Assembly: GCF_023715155.1 (NCBI RefSeq)
Contig: NZ_JAMBNQ010000003.1
Coordinates: forward strand, 186,001-250,000
Direction of reading: 5' to 3'
From: Neobacillus mesonae
GTDB lineage: Bacteria; Bacillota; Bacilli; Bacillales; Cytobacillaceae
Length of the DNA: 64,000 nucleotides
This document shows positions 32,619 through 41,332 of the stretch, piece by piece. The notes under the pieces are model-generated. The model searched no databases, was not told the DNA's origin, and worked only from the letters and a program-made list of their open reading frames with translations. Each line of letters begins with the position of its first letter. Within the stretch, counting starts at the first letter, position 1. The position numbers and the translations under genes were made by a program.

Positions 32619-35006
32619 ATGTTGAACCAATTGATAAAAAAAGCGGCTGTATTAGGATCTGGGGTAATGGGATCCGGAATTGCAGCACACCTGGCAAATA
32701 TCGGAATTCCTACCTTGTTATTAGATATTATGCCAAATACATTAACAAAAGAAGAAGAATTAAAAGGACTTACATTAGAAGATAAACAAGTACGAAACCG
32801 TATCAGTACTGCGGCTGTTCAAAAACTGTTAAAGCAAAAACCGGCTCCGCTGACAGTGACAAGGAATCTTGACTTAATTGAACCAGGCAACCTTGAAGAT
32901 GATTTAGTCAAATTAAAAGATGTGGACTGGGTCATAGAAGTAGTGGTTGAAAACCTGAATGTGAAAAAACAGGTGTTTGAAAAAGTAGATCATTTCCGTA
33001 AACCAGGAAGTATTATCAGTTCAAATACATCCGGCATTTCGGTAGAAGCAATGGCAGAGGGACGTTCGGACGATTTCAAAAAACATTTCTTGGGTACACA
33101 CTTTTTTAACCCGCCGCGCTACTTGAAATTATTAGAAGTGATTCCCACACAACATACAGACCCAGAGGTGCTCTCCTTCATGAAAACCTTTGGTGAAGAT
33201 GTTCTCGGAAAAGGGGTTGTGGCTGCAAAAGATACTCCCAACTTTATCGCTAACCGTATTGGGACCTACGGCCTTTTAGTGACTGTACAGGAAATGCTGC
33301 AGTCCGGTTTAAGTGTCGGTGAAATTGACTCTATCACGGGACCGCTGATTGGCCGAGCTAAAAGTGCAACCTTCCGCACGCTGGATGTGGTTGGATTGGA
33401 CACATTTTATCATGTGGCCGGCAATGTATATGAAAAGGTGGAGGGCGAAGAAAAAGAGATATTCGCCGTACCGGCATTTTTAAAGAAAATGATTGAAAAC
33501 GGGTGGCTGGGAAGTAAGTCCGGTCAAGGCTTCTTCTTAAAAAAAGGCAAAGAAATCCTTGAACTTGATCCAAATACATTGGAATATGGCCCGCGTAAAA
33601 AGCTTTCAACACCTGCTATCGAACTTGCAAAACAGGAAAAGGGAACTGTCAATAAATTGAAAGCGCTTGTTTATGCAAATGACCGTGCTGGTCAATTCTT
33701 ATGGAACACTTTTACAAAATCATTTGTATACTCTGCCCAGCTTTTGGGTGAGATTGCGGATGATATTGTTGCCATTGACCGGGCCATGAAATGGGGATTT
33801 GGCTGGGAGATGGGCCCATTTGAAACATGGGATGCGATCGGTGTAGAAAAGTCTGTAAAGAAAATGAAAGAATCCGGAATGGAGGTTCCTGCCTGGGTCA
33901 CAGAAATGCTGGGCAAAGGCAATGGTTCATTCTATAAGGAAGAAAACGGACAGCTTTATTTCTATCACAAAGGTGAATACCAGCCTGTAGATTTTAATCC
34001 AAAGGTTATTGACCTTAACAGAGTAAAGAAACAAAAAGGTGTGATTAAAAAGAACAGTGGTGCAAGCCTGATTGATATCGGCGACGGTGTGGCACTCCTC
34101 GAATTTCATTCCCAAAATAATGCCATTGGTCCTGATATTATTCAAATGATCAACTTCGCAGTTGATGAAGTAGAGAAAAACTATAAGGGCCTTGTCATTG
34201 GAAACCAGGGGAAAAATTTCTGTGTCGGCGCAAACCTTGCGATGATGTTAATGGCCGTACAGGATGATGATGTTTTTGAACTGGATCTGCTTGTCCGCCA
34301 GCTTCACAGTGCCATGCTGAAAGTCAAATACAGTATCAAGCCGGTTGTTGCTGCACCATTTTCCATGACTCTTGGCGGAGGTGCAGAAGTTTGTCTGCCA
34401 GCTGCACATATTCAAGCAGCATCTGAAACGTTTATGGGCCTTGTTGAAACCGGTGTCGGCCTGCTTCCAGGCGGCGGCGGAAACAAGGAGCTTTATATGA
34501 AGCACTTAGATAATATGCCAAGAGGCGTTCAATTCGATCTGCAGCAAGTGGCTAATAAAGTATTTGAAACGATTGCCATGGCAAAAGTCTCAACATCAGC
34601 AGAGGAAGCACGTGATAATGGCTTTTTAAGTAAATCTGACGGAATCAGCGTGAATAGTGACCATCAGCTTTATGATGCTAAACAGGCTGTAATTAGGTTA
34701 CACGAAAACGGCTACAAACCAAAAGTACGGAGAAAGGTTCCGGTTACTGGAGAGTCAGGTTATGCGACCCTTTTACTCGGTGCAGAGGCAATGCGCTTAT
34801 CTGGCTATATTTCAGAACATGATTTAAAAATTGCCAAGAAAATTGCTTACGTCATTTCCGGCGGCAGCCTGCCATTTGGAACCGAAGTAGATGAGCAATA
34901 TTTATTGGATTTGGAAAGAGAGGCCTTCTTAAGCCTGATTCAAGAGCAAAAAACACAGCAGCGTATGCAGCACATGCTCCTGAAAGGCAAGCCGTTAAGA
35001 AATTAA
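32619..35006 (+). CDS. fadN: FadN, 3-hydroxyacyl-CoA dehydrogenase / enoyl-CoA hydratase
   Basis: A 795-aa bifunctional beta-oxidation enzyme with the Bacillus domain order. The N-terminal dehydrogenase has the NAD motif VLGSGVMGSGIAAHLANIG and the HFFNPPRYLKLLEVIPT segment; duplicated dehydrogenase C-terminal domains follow. The C-terminal crotonase domain (from about residue 480) has GKNFCVGANLAMML and SMTLGGGAEVCLPA with VGLLPGGGG. An in-frame ATG at 32583 lies inside the operator; AAAGGGGGAG (32606-32614) points to the ATG at 32619. It is the first gene of the fadNAE operon under the FadR site. Confidence 0.93.
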   Translation: MLNQLIKKAAVLGSGVMGSGIAAHLANIGIPTLLLDIMPNTLTKEEELKGLTLEDKQVRNRISTAAVQKLLKQKPAPLTVTRNLDLIEPGNLEDDLVKLKDVDWVIEVVVENLNVKKQVFEKVDHFRKPGSIISSNTSGISVEAMAEGRSDDFKKHFLGTHFFNPPRYLKLLEVIPTQHTDPEVLSFMKTFGEDVLGKGVVAAKDTPNFIANRIGTYGLLVTVQEMLQSGLSVGEIDSITGPLIGRAKSATFRTLDVVGLDTFYHVAGNVYEKVEGEEKEIFAVPAFLKKMIENGWLGSKSGQGFFLKKGKEILELDPNTLEYGPRKKLSTPAIELAKQEKGTVNKLKALVYANDRAGQFLWNTFTKSFVYSAQLLGEIADDIVAIDRAMKWGFGWEMGPFETWDAIGVEKSVKKMKESGMEVPAWVTEMLGKGNGSFYKEENGQLYFYHKGEYQPVDFNPKVIDLNRVKKQKGVIKKNSGASLIDIGDGVALLEFHSQNNAIGPDIIQMINFAVDEVEKNYKGLVIGNQGKNFCVGANLAMMLMAVQDDDVFELDLLVRQLHSAMLKVKYSIKPVVAAPFSMTLGGGAEVCLPAAHIQAASETFMGLVETGVGLLPGGGGNKELYMKHLDNMPRGVQFDLQQVANKVFETIAMAKVSTSAEEARDNGFLSKSDGISVNSDHQLYDAKQAVIRLHENGYKPKVRRKVPVTGESGYATLLLGAEAMRLSGYISEHDLKIAKKIAYVISGGSLPFGTEVDEQYLLDLEREAFLSLIQEQKTQQRMQHMLLKGKPLRN

Positions 35007-35063
35007 AGTAAGGAGATGTCCTCTTCAATAATATCAGAATAATATGTTTTCGACTTTGAAAAT

Positions 35064-35244
35064 TGTCCAGCTCCAGCGCCTAGCCAGTATTCATCTCAGA
35101 ATAAACTTCTCGAGTATCTTACGCAAAGCGATAGCTTTAAGCAGCTCGAGGCCACAAGTCAATCCGTCAAGAAGGTTAAAGAGCTTTATTTCTTACCGGC
35201 TCGTTTTGTGCTTGTCGGGTCTGACCCAGGCGCTTGCGCTTTTC
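35064..35244. repeat. Structured Bacillaceae intergenic repeat element (about 180 bp)
   Basis: The segment begins TGTCCAGCTCCAGCGCCTAG and ends AGGCGCTTGCGCTTTTC. The ends hold AGCGCCT (35075-35081) and its complement AGGCGCT (35228-35234). Inside are two CTCGAG copies (35109-35114, 35145-35150) around AAAGC-GATA-GCTTT (35125-35138). I recognise these end sequences as recurring in intergenic regions of Bacillus genomes, but cannot name the family or count copies here. It is richer in G+C than its surroundings. Confidence 0.65.
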
Positions 35245-35269
35245 TAAATAATAGATTCGTATTTTTATC

Positions 35270-35354
35270 CCGCTTTAACGGGCTTATGATCCCCGCTTCT
35301 AGGGTTATCGCAAGCAGGAAGTAAAAGCGGGGGATAACTGCACGTAAAAGCCCG
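35270..35354. repeat. Nested inverted-repeat element upstream of fadA
   Basis: CCCGCTTTAACGGG (35269-35282) is a small hairpin. CGGGCTT (35279-35285) pairs with 35348-35354, and inside it ATCCCCGCTT (35289-35298) pairs with AAGCGGGG(G)AT (35325-35335). The mutually exclusive pairings suggest a folded RNA or a mobile palindromic repeat. No ligand class was recognised. Confidence 0.5.
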
Positions 35355-35443
35355 AGTGGTTCGATAAACAATCATTTGGGGATGGAAAAAACCCAATGAA
35401 TGAAGTTTTACTTTATAACTTGAAAGAAAGAGAGGGAACATGC

Positions 35444-36619
35444 ATGAGAGAAGCGGTAATTGTAGCCGGGGCCAGAACACCGGTAGGTAAGGCAAAGAAA
35501 GGAACGCTTGCCCATGTTCGTCCTGACGACCTGGGAGCATTGGCAGTAAAAGAAACAGTGAAGCGTGCCGGAAATTATGAAGGAAATATTGATGATTTAA
35601 TAATTGGCTGTGCAACTCCTGAAGCTGAGCAGGGATTAAACGTCGCAAGAAATATTGGCGCATTGGCAGGGCTTCCGCATACAGTTCCTGCCCTGACAGT
35701 AAACCGATATTGTTCATCAGGTTTACAGACAATCGCATATGCAGCACAATCCATCATGCTGGGGCAAACGGATACTGTCATCGCCGGCGGAGTCGAGTCA
35801 ATGAGTATGCTGCCGATGACAGGTCATGTTCTACGGCCGAATGCAAAGTTGGTAGAATCTGCCCCGCAATATTATATGGGAATGGGTCATACAGCAGAAG
35901 AGGTAGCAAAAAAATACGGCATTACCCGCGAAGAACAAGACGCCTTTGCCGTACGAAGCCACAAGCGGGCATTTCAGGCTATACAAGCAGGAAAATTCAC
36001 CGATGAAATTGTACCAGTGGATGTAATGCTGCGTTCTGTCGGGAAAGACAATAAGCTGGTAGAAAAAACGATTCAATTTGCACAAGACGAAGGTGTCCGC
36101 CCGGATACAAACCTGGAAACTCTGGCAAAACTTCGTCCGGCCTTTTCGGTAACGGGAACCGTAACAGCAGGAAACTCATCGCAAACAAGTGACGGAGCGG
36201 CTGCCGTAATGGTAATGGACCGTGAAAAAGCAGAGGCGCTTGGACTTAAACCATTAGCCAAATTCAGATCCTTTGCTGTCGGCGGAGTACCGCCGGAAAT
36301 TATGGGGATTGGCCCGGTTGTTGCTGTACCAAAGGCATTGGAGCTTGCAGGACTTGAATTATCTGATATTAATCTATTTGAATTAAATGAAGCATTTGCC
36401 TCCCAATCGATTCAAGTCATTCGTGAACTGGGCCTTGATGAAGAAAAAGTAAACGTCAATGGAGGTGCTATTGCCCTTGGTCACCCGCTTGGCTGTACAG
36501 GAGCAAAGCTGACTTTATCATTGATTCATGAATTGAAACGCAGAAACGAACAATTTGGTGTTGTGACCATGTGTATTGGCGGCGGTATGGGGGCAGCCGG
36601 GGTATTTGAATTGCTATAA
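35444..36619 (+). CDS. fadA: FadA, acetyl-CoA C-acyltransferase (3-ketoacyl-CoA thiolase)
   Basis: A 391-aa degradative thiolase for the last step of beta-oxidation. The nucleophile is Cys90 in [11 protein letters not shown]; the general-base motif is [16 protein letters not shown] and the second cysteine lies in [11 protein letters not shown]. These are intact, in contrast to the thiolase-fold protein at 3603. An in-frame start at 35396 exists, but AGAGGG and family length support ATG 35444 ([15 protein letters not shown]). It is the second gene of fadNAE. Confidence 0.95.
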   Translation: MREAVIVAGARTPVGKAKKGTLAHVRPDDLGALAVKETVKRAGNYEGNIDDLIIGCATPEAEQGLNVARNIGALAGLPHTVPALTVNRYCSSGLQTIAYAAQSIMLGQTDTVIAGGVESMSMLPMTGHVLRPNAKLVESAPQYYMGMGHTAEEVAKKYGITREEQDAFAVRSHKRAFQAIQAGKFTDEIVPVDVMLRSVGKDNKLVEKTIQFAQDEGVRPDTNLETLAKLRPAFSVTGTVTAGNSSQTSDGAAAVMVMDREKAEALGLKPLAKFRSFAVGGVPPEIMGIGPVVAVPKALELAGLELSDINLFELNEAFASQSIQVIRELGLDEEKVNVNGGAIALGHPLGCTGAKLTLSLIHELKRRNEQFGVVTMCIGGGMGAAGVFELL

Positions 36620-36680
36620 AGGATCTTTGGGGCAAAAAAAATCAGGCCCTCTTGAAAAACAAGTTTAGGAGGAAACATTT

Positions 36681-38462
36681 ATGACTGAGACAAAAAAAAT
36701 GGTAAAAGGCGGAAGCTTTTTAATTGAAGATATTTCATATGAACAAGTACTTACACCAGAGGATTTTACGGAAGAACATTTAATGATTGCTAAAACAGCT
36801 GAAGATTTTATTGAAAAAGAAGTACTTCCACAAGTTGAATATTTAGAAAAACACGAATTTGACCGCACTGTAAAATTATTAAAAAAAGCGGGCGGACTTG
36901 GACTTTTAGCAGCAGATGTGCCGGAAGAGTATGAAGGATTAGGGTTAGACAAAATCACTTCATCCTTATTAACTGAAAAAATGGCAAAGGCAGGGGGATT
37001 CTCCTTATCCCATGGTGCCCACGTTGGGATTGGGTCTCTGCCGATTGTTTTATTCGGTAATGAAAATCAAAAGAAAAAATATCTGCCTGCCCTTGCTTCT
37101 GGGGAAAAACTGGCTGCTTATGCGTTAACAGAGCCTGGCTCAGGATCTGATGCCCTAGGCGCGAGGACCACGGCCAAATTGAATGAGGCAGGCACTCACT
37201 ATATTTTAAATGGTGAAAAGCAATGGATCACCAATGCCGGTTTTGCCGATGTTTTCGTTGTTTATGCAAAGGTGGATGGCGAGCACTTCACCGCCTTTAT
37301 TGTGGAAAGGGAATTCCCAGGGGTTTCTACCGGAGCAGAAGAAAAGAAAATGGGAATCAAGAGTTCATCTACTCGTACACTTATTTTAGAAGATGTCCCT
37401 GTTCCAGTTGAAAACCTATTAGGTGAATTTGGCAGAGGCCATGTGATTGCCTTTAATATTCTCAATATCGGGCGCTATAAGCTTGCTGTCGGAGCTGTAG
37501 GCGGTGCTAAAAATGCTATGGAAATGACTGTGAAATATGCGAATGGACGCCAGCAGTTTAAAACACCTATTTCACAGTTCAATTTGACAAAAGAAAAATT
37601 CGGGACAATGGCTTCGAAAATTTATGCAGCAGAAAGCTCTGTGTACCGCACGGTCGGATTGTATGAAAACAACCAAGGCCTGCTTTCTTTGGAGGATGCT
37701 AAGGATATCAAAAAGATTGCGAAGGCTGTTTCTGAATATGCTATTGAATGTTCATTAAATAAATTTTTCGCTAGTGAAGTTCTTGATTATGTAGTGGACG
37801 AAGGTGTGCAAATCCACGGCGGCTACGGATTTATGCAGGAGTATCCAATTGAAAGAGCATACCGCGATTCCCGTATCAACCGTATTTTTGAAGGAACGAA
37901 CGAAATTAACCGGCTGCTTGTTCCGGGCACGCTTGTAAAAAAAGCAATGAAGGGCGAACTTCCGTTATTCCAAAAGGCGCTTCAGCTGCAAGAGGAGTTA
38001 ATGATGCTGATGCCGGAAGAACCAGGTGATGCACCGCTTGCCCAGGAAAAATATCTTGTTCGAAATGCGAAGAAAATTGCGCTGCTTGCTGCAGGCCTGG
38101 CAGCACAGAAATATGGCAAAGCACTTGAAAGAGAGCAAGAAGTGCTGGCCAATATTGCAGATATTATTTCAGACGTTTATGCAATGGAATCTGTTGTTTT
38201 ACGTACGGAAAAAGCATTTGCAAAAGAAGGGATTAAGAAAAATCATCAGAAGCTTCTTTACACTCAAATCTTCTGTCAAGAAGCATTCAATCATATTGAA
38301 GCCGTTGCAAAAGAAACGCTTGTTGCGGTGGAGCAGGGCGACACGCTTCGAATGATGTTGTCCTCCCTTCGCAAATTTACACGTCATACCCCAATCAACG
38401 TCATTGCGAAAAAACGTGAAGCTGCAGATGTAGTGATTGCTGCTGAGCGCTATCTAGTTTAA
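36681..38462 (+). CDS. fadE: FadE, acyl-CoA dehydrogenase
   Basis: A 593-aa FAD enzyme for the first oxidation step of beta-oxidation. The N-terminal half is the classical dehydrogenase fold, with YALTEPGSGSDALGARTTA and WITNAGFADVFVVYA; the IFEGTNEINRLLVPG segment (near residue 405) contains the catalytic-Glu region. The extra C-terminal 170 residues are a helical extension typical of the long Bacillus FadE type. AGGAGGAAACATTT precedes the ATG. A terminator follows, so it ends the fadNAE operon. Confidence 0.95.
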   Translation: MTETKKMVKGGSFLIEDISYEQVLTPEDFTEEHLMIAKTAEDFIEKEVLPQVEYLEKHEFDRTVKLLKKAGGLGLLAADVPEEYEGLGLDKITSSLLTEKMAKAGGFSLSHGAHVGIGSLPIVLFGNENQKKKYLPALASGEKLAAYALTEPGSGSDALGARTTAKLNEAGTHYILNGEKQWITNAGFADVFVVYAKVDGEHFTAFIVEREFPGVSTGAEEKKMGIKSSSTRTLILEDVPVPVENLLGEFGRGHVIAFNILNIGRYKLAVGAVGGAKNAMEMTVKYANGRQQFKTPISQFNLTKEKFGTMASKIYAAESSVYRTVGLYENNQGLLSLEDAKDIKKIAKAVSEYAIECSLNKFFASEVLDYVVDEGVQIHGGYGFMQEYPIERAYRDSRINRIFEGTNEINRLLVPGTLVKKAMKGELPLFQKALQLQEELMMLMPEEPGDAPLAQEKYLVRNAKKIALLAAGLAAQKYGKALEREQEVLANIADIISDVYAMESVVLRTEKAFAKEGIKKNHQKLLYTQIFCQEAFNHIEAVAKETLVAVEQGDTLRMMLSSLRKFTRHTPINVIAKKREAADVVIAAERYLV

Positions 38463-38471
38463 TGAATGAAT

Positions 38472-38499
38472 GGCTTCCTTCCGTTGGTGAAGGAAGTCC
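38472..38499 (+). terminator. Intrinsic terminator after fadE
   Basis: GGCTTCCTTC (38472-38481) pairs with 38489-38499 apart from one bulged T, around a 7-base loop, followed by TTTTTATTTTTTT. Confidence 0.85.
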
Positions 38500-38642
38500 T
38501 TTTTATTTTTTTGAAAAAAAAGAAGGAAATTCTACGAATCATGTCGAAAGTATCTGGTGGAATTCATTTGCCTGTTAGGAATTTAAACAGGAATATGATA
38601 ATATCATGTGGTACTATTTTATTGAAAAGGGGCGTGAAATCA

Positions 38643-39002
38643 ATGTCGCTGACTTTTTACTGGTATCCAAAATGCGGAACATGCCGAAATGCGAAGAAAT
38701 GGCTGGATACCCATAATATTTCTTATGAAGCCGTACATATTGTCGATAACCCACCATCACGTGAGGAATTGGACAAGCTTTACAAAAATAGTGGTTTAGA
38801 ATTGAAAAAATTCTTCAATACCAGCGGACAAAAGTACCGTGAATTAGGTCTCAAGGATAAAATCAAAACAGCTAGTGAATCTGACCTTTTGGACCTGCTG
38901 GCATCTGATGGCATGCTGATTAAACGCCCGGTTTTAACCGATGGCGAACATGTCACAGTTGGTTTTAAAGAAGAGGATTATGAAAAAATATGGCTGAAAT
39001 AA
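38643..39002 (+). CDS. yusI: ArsC/Spx-family thioredoxin-fold protein YusI
   Basis: A 119-aa protein of the arsenate reductase/Spx family. The CxxC motif is Cys11-Cys14 (YPKCGTCRNAKKW), followed by LKKFFNTSGQKYRELGLKD and the IKRPVLTDG segment typical of the fold. It most resembles B. subtilis YusI, which has no proven role; a true arsenate reductase is less likely without ars genes nearby. The long upstream frame to 38466 overlaps the fadE terminator, so the ATG at 38643 behind AAAAGGGGCGTG was chosen. Confidence 0.85.
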   Translation: MSLTFYWYPKCGTCRNAKKWLDTHNISYEAVHIVDNPPSREELDKLYKNSGLELKKFFNTSGQKYRELGLKDKIKTASESDLLDLLASDGMLIKRPVLTDGEHVTVGFKEEDYEKIWLK

Positions 39003-39072
39003 GCCGCCAAACTCAGTGAAATCGATTTTAATCGATGATAGATTTTAGAATGAAACATGGAGGGAAATGACA

Positions 39073-39456
39073 ATGACAGTACCAAAGGATTTACGTTACT
39101 CTGAAGAACACGAATGGGTAAAAGTGGAAGGTGAAAAAGTACGTGTTGGAATCACACACTTTGCACAATCTGAACTTGGGGATATCGTTTTCGTAGAACT
39201 GCCTGAAGTTGGCTCTGAATTAACCGTTAACGAACCATTCGGCAGTGTTGAATCTGTAAAAACTGTTTCTGAACTTTACGCTCCTATCAGCGGAAAAGTG
39301 GTAGAAGTAAATGAAGAGTTAAATGACAGCCCAGAATTTGTGAACGAATCACCTTACGAAAAAGCTTGGATGATTGTTGTGGAAGTATCAAACTCAAGTG
39401 AAGTAGAAAAACTTATGACTGCAGAACAATATGAACAAATGACACAAGAAGACTAA
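39073..39456 (+). CDS. gcvH: Glycine cleavage system H protein
   Basis: A 127-aa lipoyl carrier protein. The lipoylated residue is Lys63 in [15 protein letters not shown], and [14 protein letters not shown] is the standard N-terminus. In Bacillus it also takes part in lipoyl relay to the 2-oxoacid dehydrogenases. GGAGGGAAATG places the start at 39073; an in-frame ATG six bases earlier overlaps the binding site. The other glycine-cleavage genes are not here, which is normal for Bacillus. A terminator follows. Confidence 0.95.
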   Translation: MTVPKDLRYSEEHEWVKVEGEKVRVGITHFAQSELGDIVFVELPEVGSELTVNEPFGSVESVKTVSELYAPISGKVVEVNEELNDSPEFVNESPYEKAWMIVVEVSNSSEVEKLMTAEQYEQMTQED

Positions 39457-39474
39457 TCCTATTTTGTTTTAGAG

Positions 39475-39498
39475 GCACCCTTTTTTCGGGTGCTTTTT
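39475..39498 (+). terminator. Intrinsic terminator after gcvH
   Basis: GCACCC (39475-39480) pairs with GGGTGC (39488-39493) around TTTTTTC, followed by TTTTTATTTTG. Confidence 0.85.
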
Positions 39499-39573
39499 AT
39501 TTTGAAAAAACTTCCACTATATCATGGACATCTATAGGAAAAAATAGGTTGTAAGCAAAAAACTATTTTTTAA

Positions 39574-39595
39574 TTGACAATAATGATATTGTTAA
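39574..39595 (+). promoter_or_regulatory. Near-perfect 22-bp palindrome containing a -35-like TTGACA
   Basis: TTGACAAT (39574-39581) and ATTGTTAA (39588-39595) are inverted with one mismatch around six bases. The left arm contains a consensus TTGACA; a weak TACAGA at 39598-39603 would be the -10. The site lies 71 bases before yusF and may be an operator over its promoter. Confidence 0.4.
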
Positions 39596-39665
39596 CATAC
39601 AGAGCATAAGCAATCTTCAAGGAATTAGAATATGTTAACAGTAAACCACTTCTTTTAGGTGATGG

Positions 39666-40025
39666 ATGATGAATGAATCGTATGTTGACAAAGTTCTTAT
39701 TGTCGAAGGAAAATCAGATAAAAATAAGGTTAAAAAGATTGTGAAGGGACCGGTGGATATTATTTGTACCAACGGGACCATCAGCCATACAAAATTAGAT
39801 GAATGGATTGAATTCTTAGATGATAAGGATGTCTATATCCTTGTCGATGCCGACGAAGCAGGAGAAAGGCTTCGAAAGCTGTTTAAACGTGAATTTCCAA
39901 ATGCTGAGCATTTATATATAGACCGGATGTACCGCGAAGTTGCGACTGCACCGGTGCAACACCTGGCAACCGTCTTACTTGGTGCCAATATTGATGTCCA
40001 CACAGAGTTTTTAGAAATGGGATAA
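39666..40025 (+). CDS. yusF: Toprim-domain protein YusF
   Basis: A 119-aa small toprim protein. The two toprim motifs are visible: VLIVEGKSDK (catalytic Glu) near residue 12-21 and ILVDADEAGERL (DxD) near 58-69. This core is shared by primases, topoisomerases and RNase M5, and the small stand-alone form corresponds to B. subtilis YusF. It may cut or bind structured nucleic acid; no role is established. The ATG at 39669 is spaced equally well behind AGGTGATGG. yusE begins four bases after its stop. Confidence 0.85.
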   Translation: MMNESYVDKVLIVEGKSDKNKVKKIVKGPVDIICTNGTISHTKLDEWIEFLDDKDVYILVDADEAGERLRKLFKREFPNAEHLYIDRMYREVATAPVQHLATVLLGANIDVHTEFLEMG

Positions 40026-40029
40026 TACT

Positions 40030-40353
40030 ATGAATGAATGGAATCAAGACGATTTATCTTTATTTATGGAAAAAGGCGGAACAGGGGCATTGTATTTCTT
40101 TACCCCGTTATGCGGGACCTGCCAGCTTGCTGGAAAAATGCTGCAGGTCGTAGAAAAAATTGTTGAGCTGGAAATGGGGAAGATGAACCTTAATTTTTAC
40201 CCTGCCTTGGCTGAAAAATTTGAAATTGAAAGTGTCCCCTGCCTCCTGTTGATAAAAAACGGCCAAGTGAAGGAAAGAATTTACGCCTTTCACTCGGTTC
40301 CCTATCTCTTGGACAAAATAAAGGGTGAATTGATGAAAAAAGCAGATGCTTGA
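40030..40353 (+). CDS. yusE: Thioredoxin-like protein YusE
   Basis: A 107-aa thioredoxin-fold protein with the active-site pair Cys28-Cys31 in TPLCGTCQLAG and the cis-Pro loop ESVPCLLLIKNG. No signal peptide is visible, so it should act in the cytoplasm as a disulfide reductase or electron donor; the partner is unknown. It overlaps functionally and physically with yusF (4-base gap), as in B. subtilis. The terminator stem includes its last codons. Confidence 0.88.
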   Translation: MNEWNQDDLSLFMEKGGTGALYFFTPLCGTCQLAGKMLQVVEKIVELEMGKMNLNFYPALAEKFEIESVPCLLLIKNGQVKERIYAFHSVPYLLDKIKGELMKKADA

Positions 40354-40368
40354 GGTATCTGCTTTTTT
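40336..40368 (+). terminator. Intrinsic terminator overlapping the end of yusE
   Basis: AAAAAAGCAGAT (40336-40347) pairs exactly with 40357-40368 around a 9-base loop that contains the yusE stop codon. Confidence 0.9.
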
Positions 40369-40423
40369 ATATTTGAGGAACTACTTAAGGGGCTTTCTCA
40401 GGATTGGTTAATAAAGGGGATTT

Positions 40424-41250
40424 GGGAGAAAATAAGAGCTGATTCTACCTAAGAGGAAGTCAAAAGGAGTCTGGCGGTAAAAAAAAAGGGTTAATTCTTC
40501 CCGGAAGGAAGTCAAAAGAAGTCCAGCGGTAAAAATAAAGGGTCGATTCTTCCCAAGAGGAAGCCTAAAGGAGTCTGGCGGTAAAAAAAAAGGGTTAATT
40601 CTTCCCGGAAGGAAGTCAAAAGAAGTCCAACGGTAAAAATAAAGGGTCGATTCTTCCCAAGAGGAAGCCTAAAGGAGTCTGGCGGTAAAAATGAGGAGCT
40701 GATTCTACCCGAGAGAACACCCAAAGGAGTCTGACGGTAAAAAAAAAGGGTTAATTCTTCCCTGAAGGAAGTCAAAAGAAGTCCAACGGTAAAAAAAGGG
40801 TCGATTCTACCCGAGAGGACACCCAAAGGAGTCTGACGGTAAAAAAACAGGGTTGATTCTACCCGAGAGAACACCCAAAGGAGTCTGGCGGTAAAAATAA
40901 AGGGTTAATTCTTCCCGGAAGGAAGTCAAAAGAAGTCCAACGGTAAAAAAAAAGGGTCGATTCTTCCCGAGAGGACACCCAAAGGAGTCTGACGGTAAAA
41001 AAAAGGGTCGATTCTTCCCGAGAGGACACCCAAAGGAGTCTGGCGGTAAAAATAAAGGGTTAATTCTTCCCGAGAGGACACCCAAAGGAGTCTGGCGGTA
41101 AAAATGAGGAGCTGATTCTACCCGAGAGAACACCCAAAGGAGTCTGGCGGTAAAAATAAAGGGTTAATTCTTCCCGGAAGGAAGTCAAAAGAAGTCCAAC
41201 GGTAAAAAAAAAGGGTTGATTTTTCCCAGAAGAAATTTGAAAAAGAGCGA
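40424..41250. repeat. Array of about fifteen 52-bp tandem repeats
   Basis: The anchor CGGTAA recurs at 40475, 40527, 40579, 40631, 40683, 40735, 40787, 40837, 40889, 40941, 40993, 41044, 41096, 41148 and 41200: fifteen times, at 52-bp steps with two small deletions. Two unit types mix: type A carries CTTCCCGGAAGGAAGTC and GAAGTCCAACGG, type B carries CCCGAGAGGACACCCAAAGG and GTCTGGCGG. 52 is not a multiple of three, so the leftward open frames in the array are not believed to be coding. There are no spacers, so this is not CRISPR. No gene lies between 40354 and 41332. Confidence 0.95.
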
Positions 41251-41280
41251 ATGGTTAGTATCAGCATAATTCCCAAAAAG

Positions 41281-41322
41281 TAAGGCTCAGCTCTATCATA
41301 ATAATGTTAAAGCTGAACCTTA
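41281..41322 (-). terminator. Intrinsic terminator of the NERD gene
   Basis: TAAGGCTCAGCT (41281-41292) pairs with AGCTGAACCTTA (41311-41322) with one mismatch. On the - strand it is followed by CTTTTTGGG, as expected for the leftward gene. Confidence 0.75.
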
Positions 41323-41332
41323 AAAATAACCC

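Larger units (their letters stand above)
35007..35443. other. 437-bp fadN-fadA intergenic region filled by structured repeats
   Basis: The gap is unusually large for genes that normally sit in one operon. It contains a repeat-like element (35064-35244) and a second nested inverted-repeat element (35270-35354), both listed separately, and then the fadA ribosome binding site AGAGGG. Confidence 0.7.

Noticed and set aside
38466-38642. N-terminal extension of yusI
   Set aside because: It begins in the fadE terminator and has no similarity to the ArsC/Spx family.
38643-39002. Arsenate reductase
   Set aside because: It shares the fold and the CxxC start, but no ars genes are near and the locus matches yusI.
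39003-39072. Glycine riboswitch before gcvH
   Set aside because: The gap is only 70 bases and shows no tandem aptamer core.
40512-41133. Two leftward open frames of 120 and 108 codons in the repeat array
   Set aside because: They are translations of the 52-bp repeat. The period is not a multiple of three, so the frame shifts from unit to unit, and neither has a ribosome binding site.
40424-41250. CRISPR array
   Set aside because: Repeats are contiguous without unique spacers, units diverge along their whole length, and no cas genes are near.
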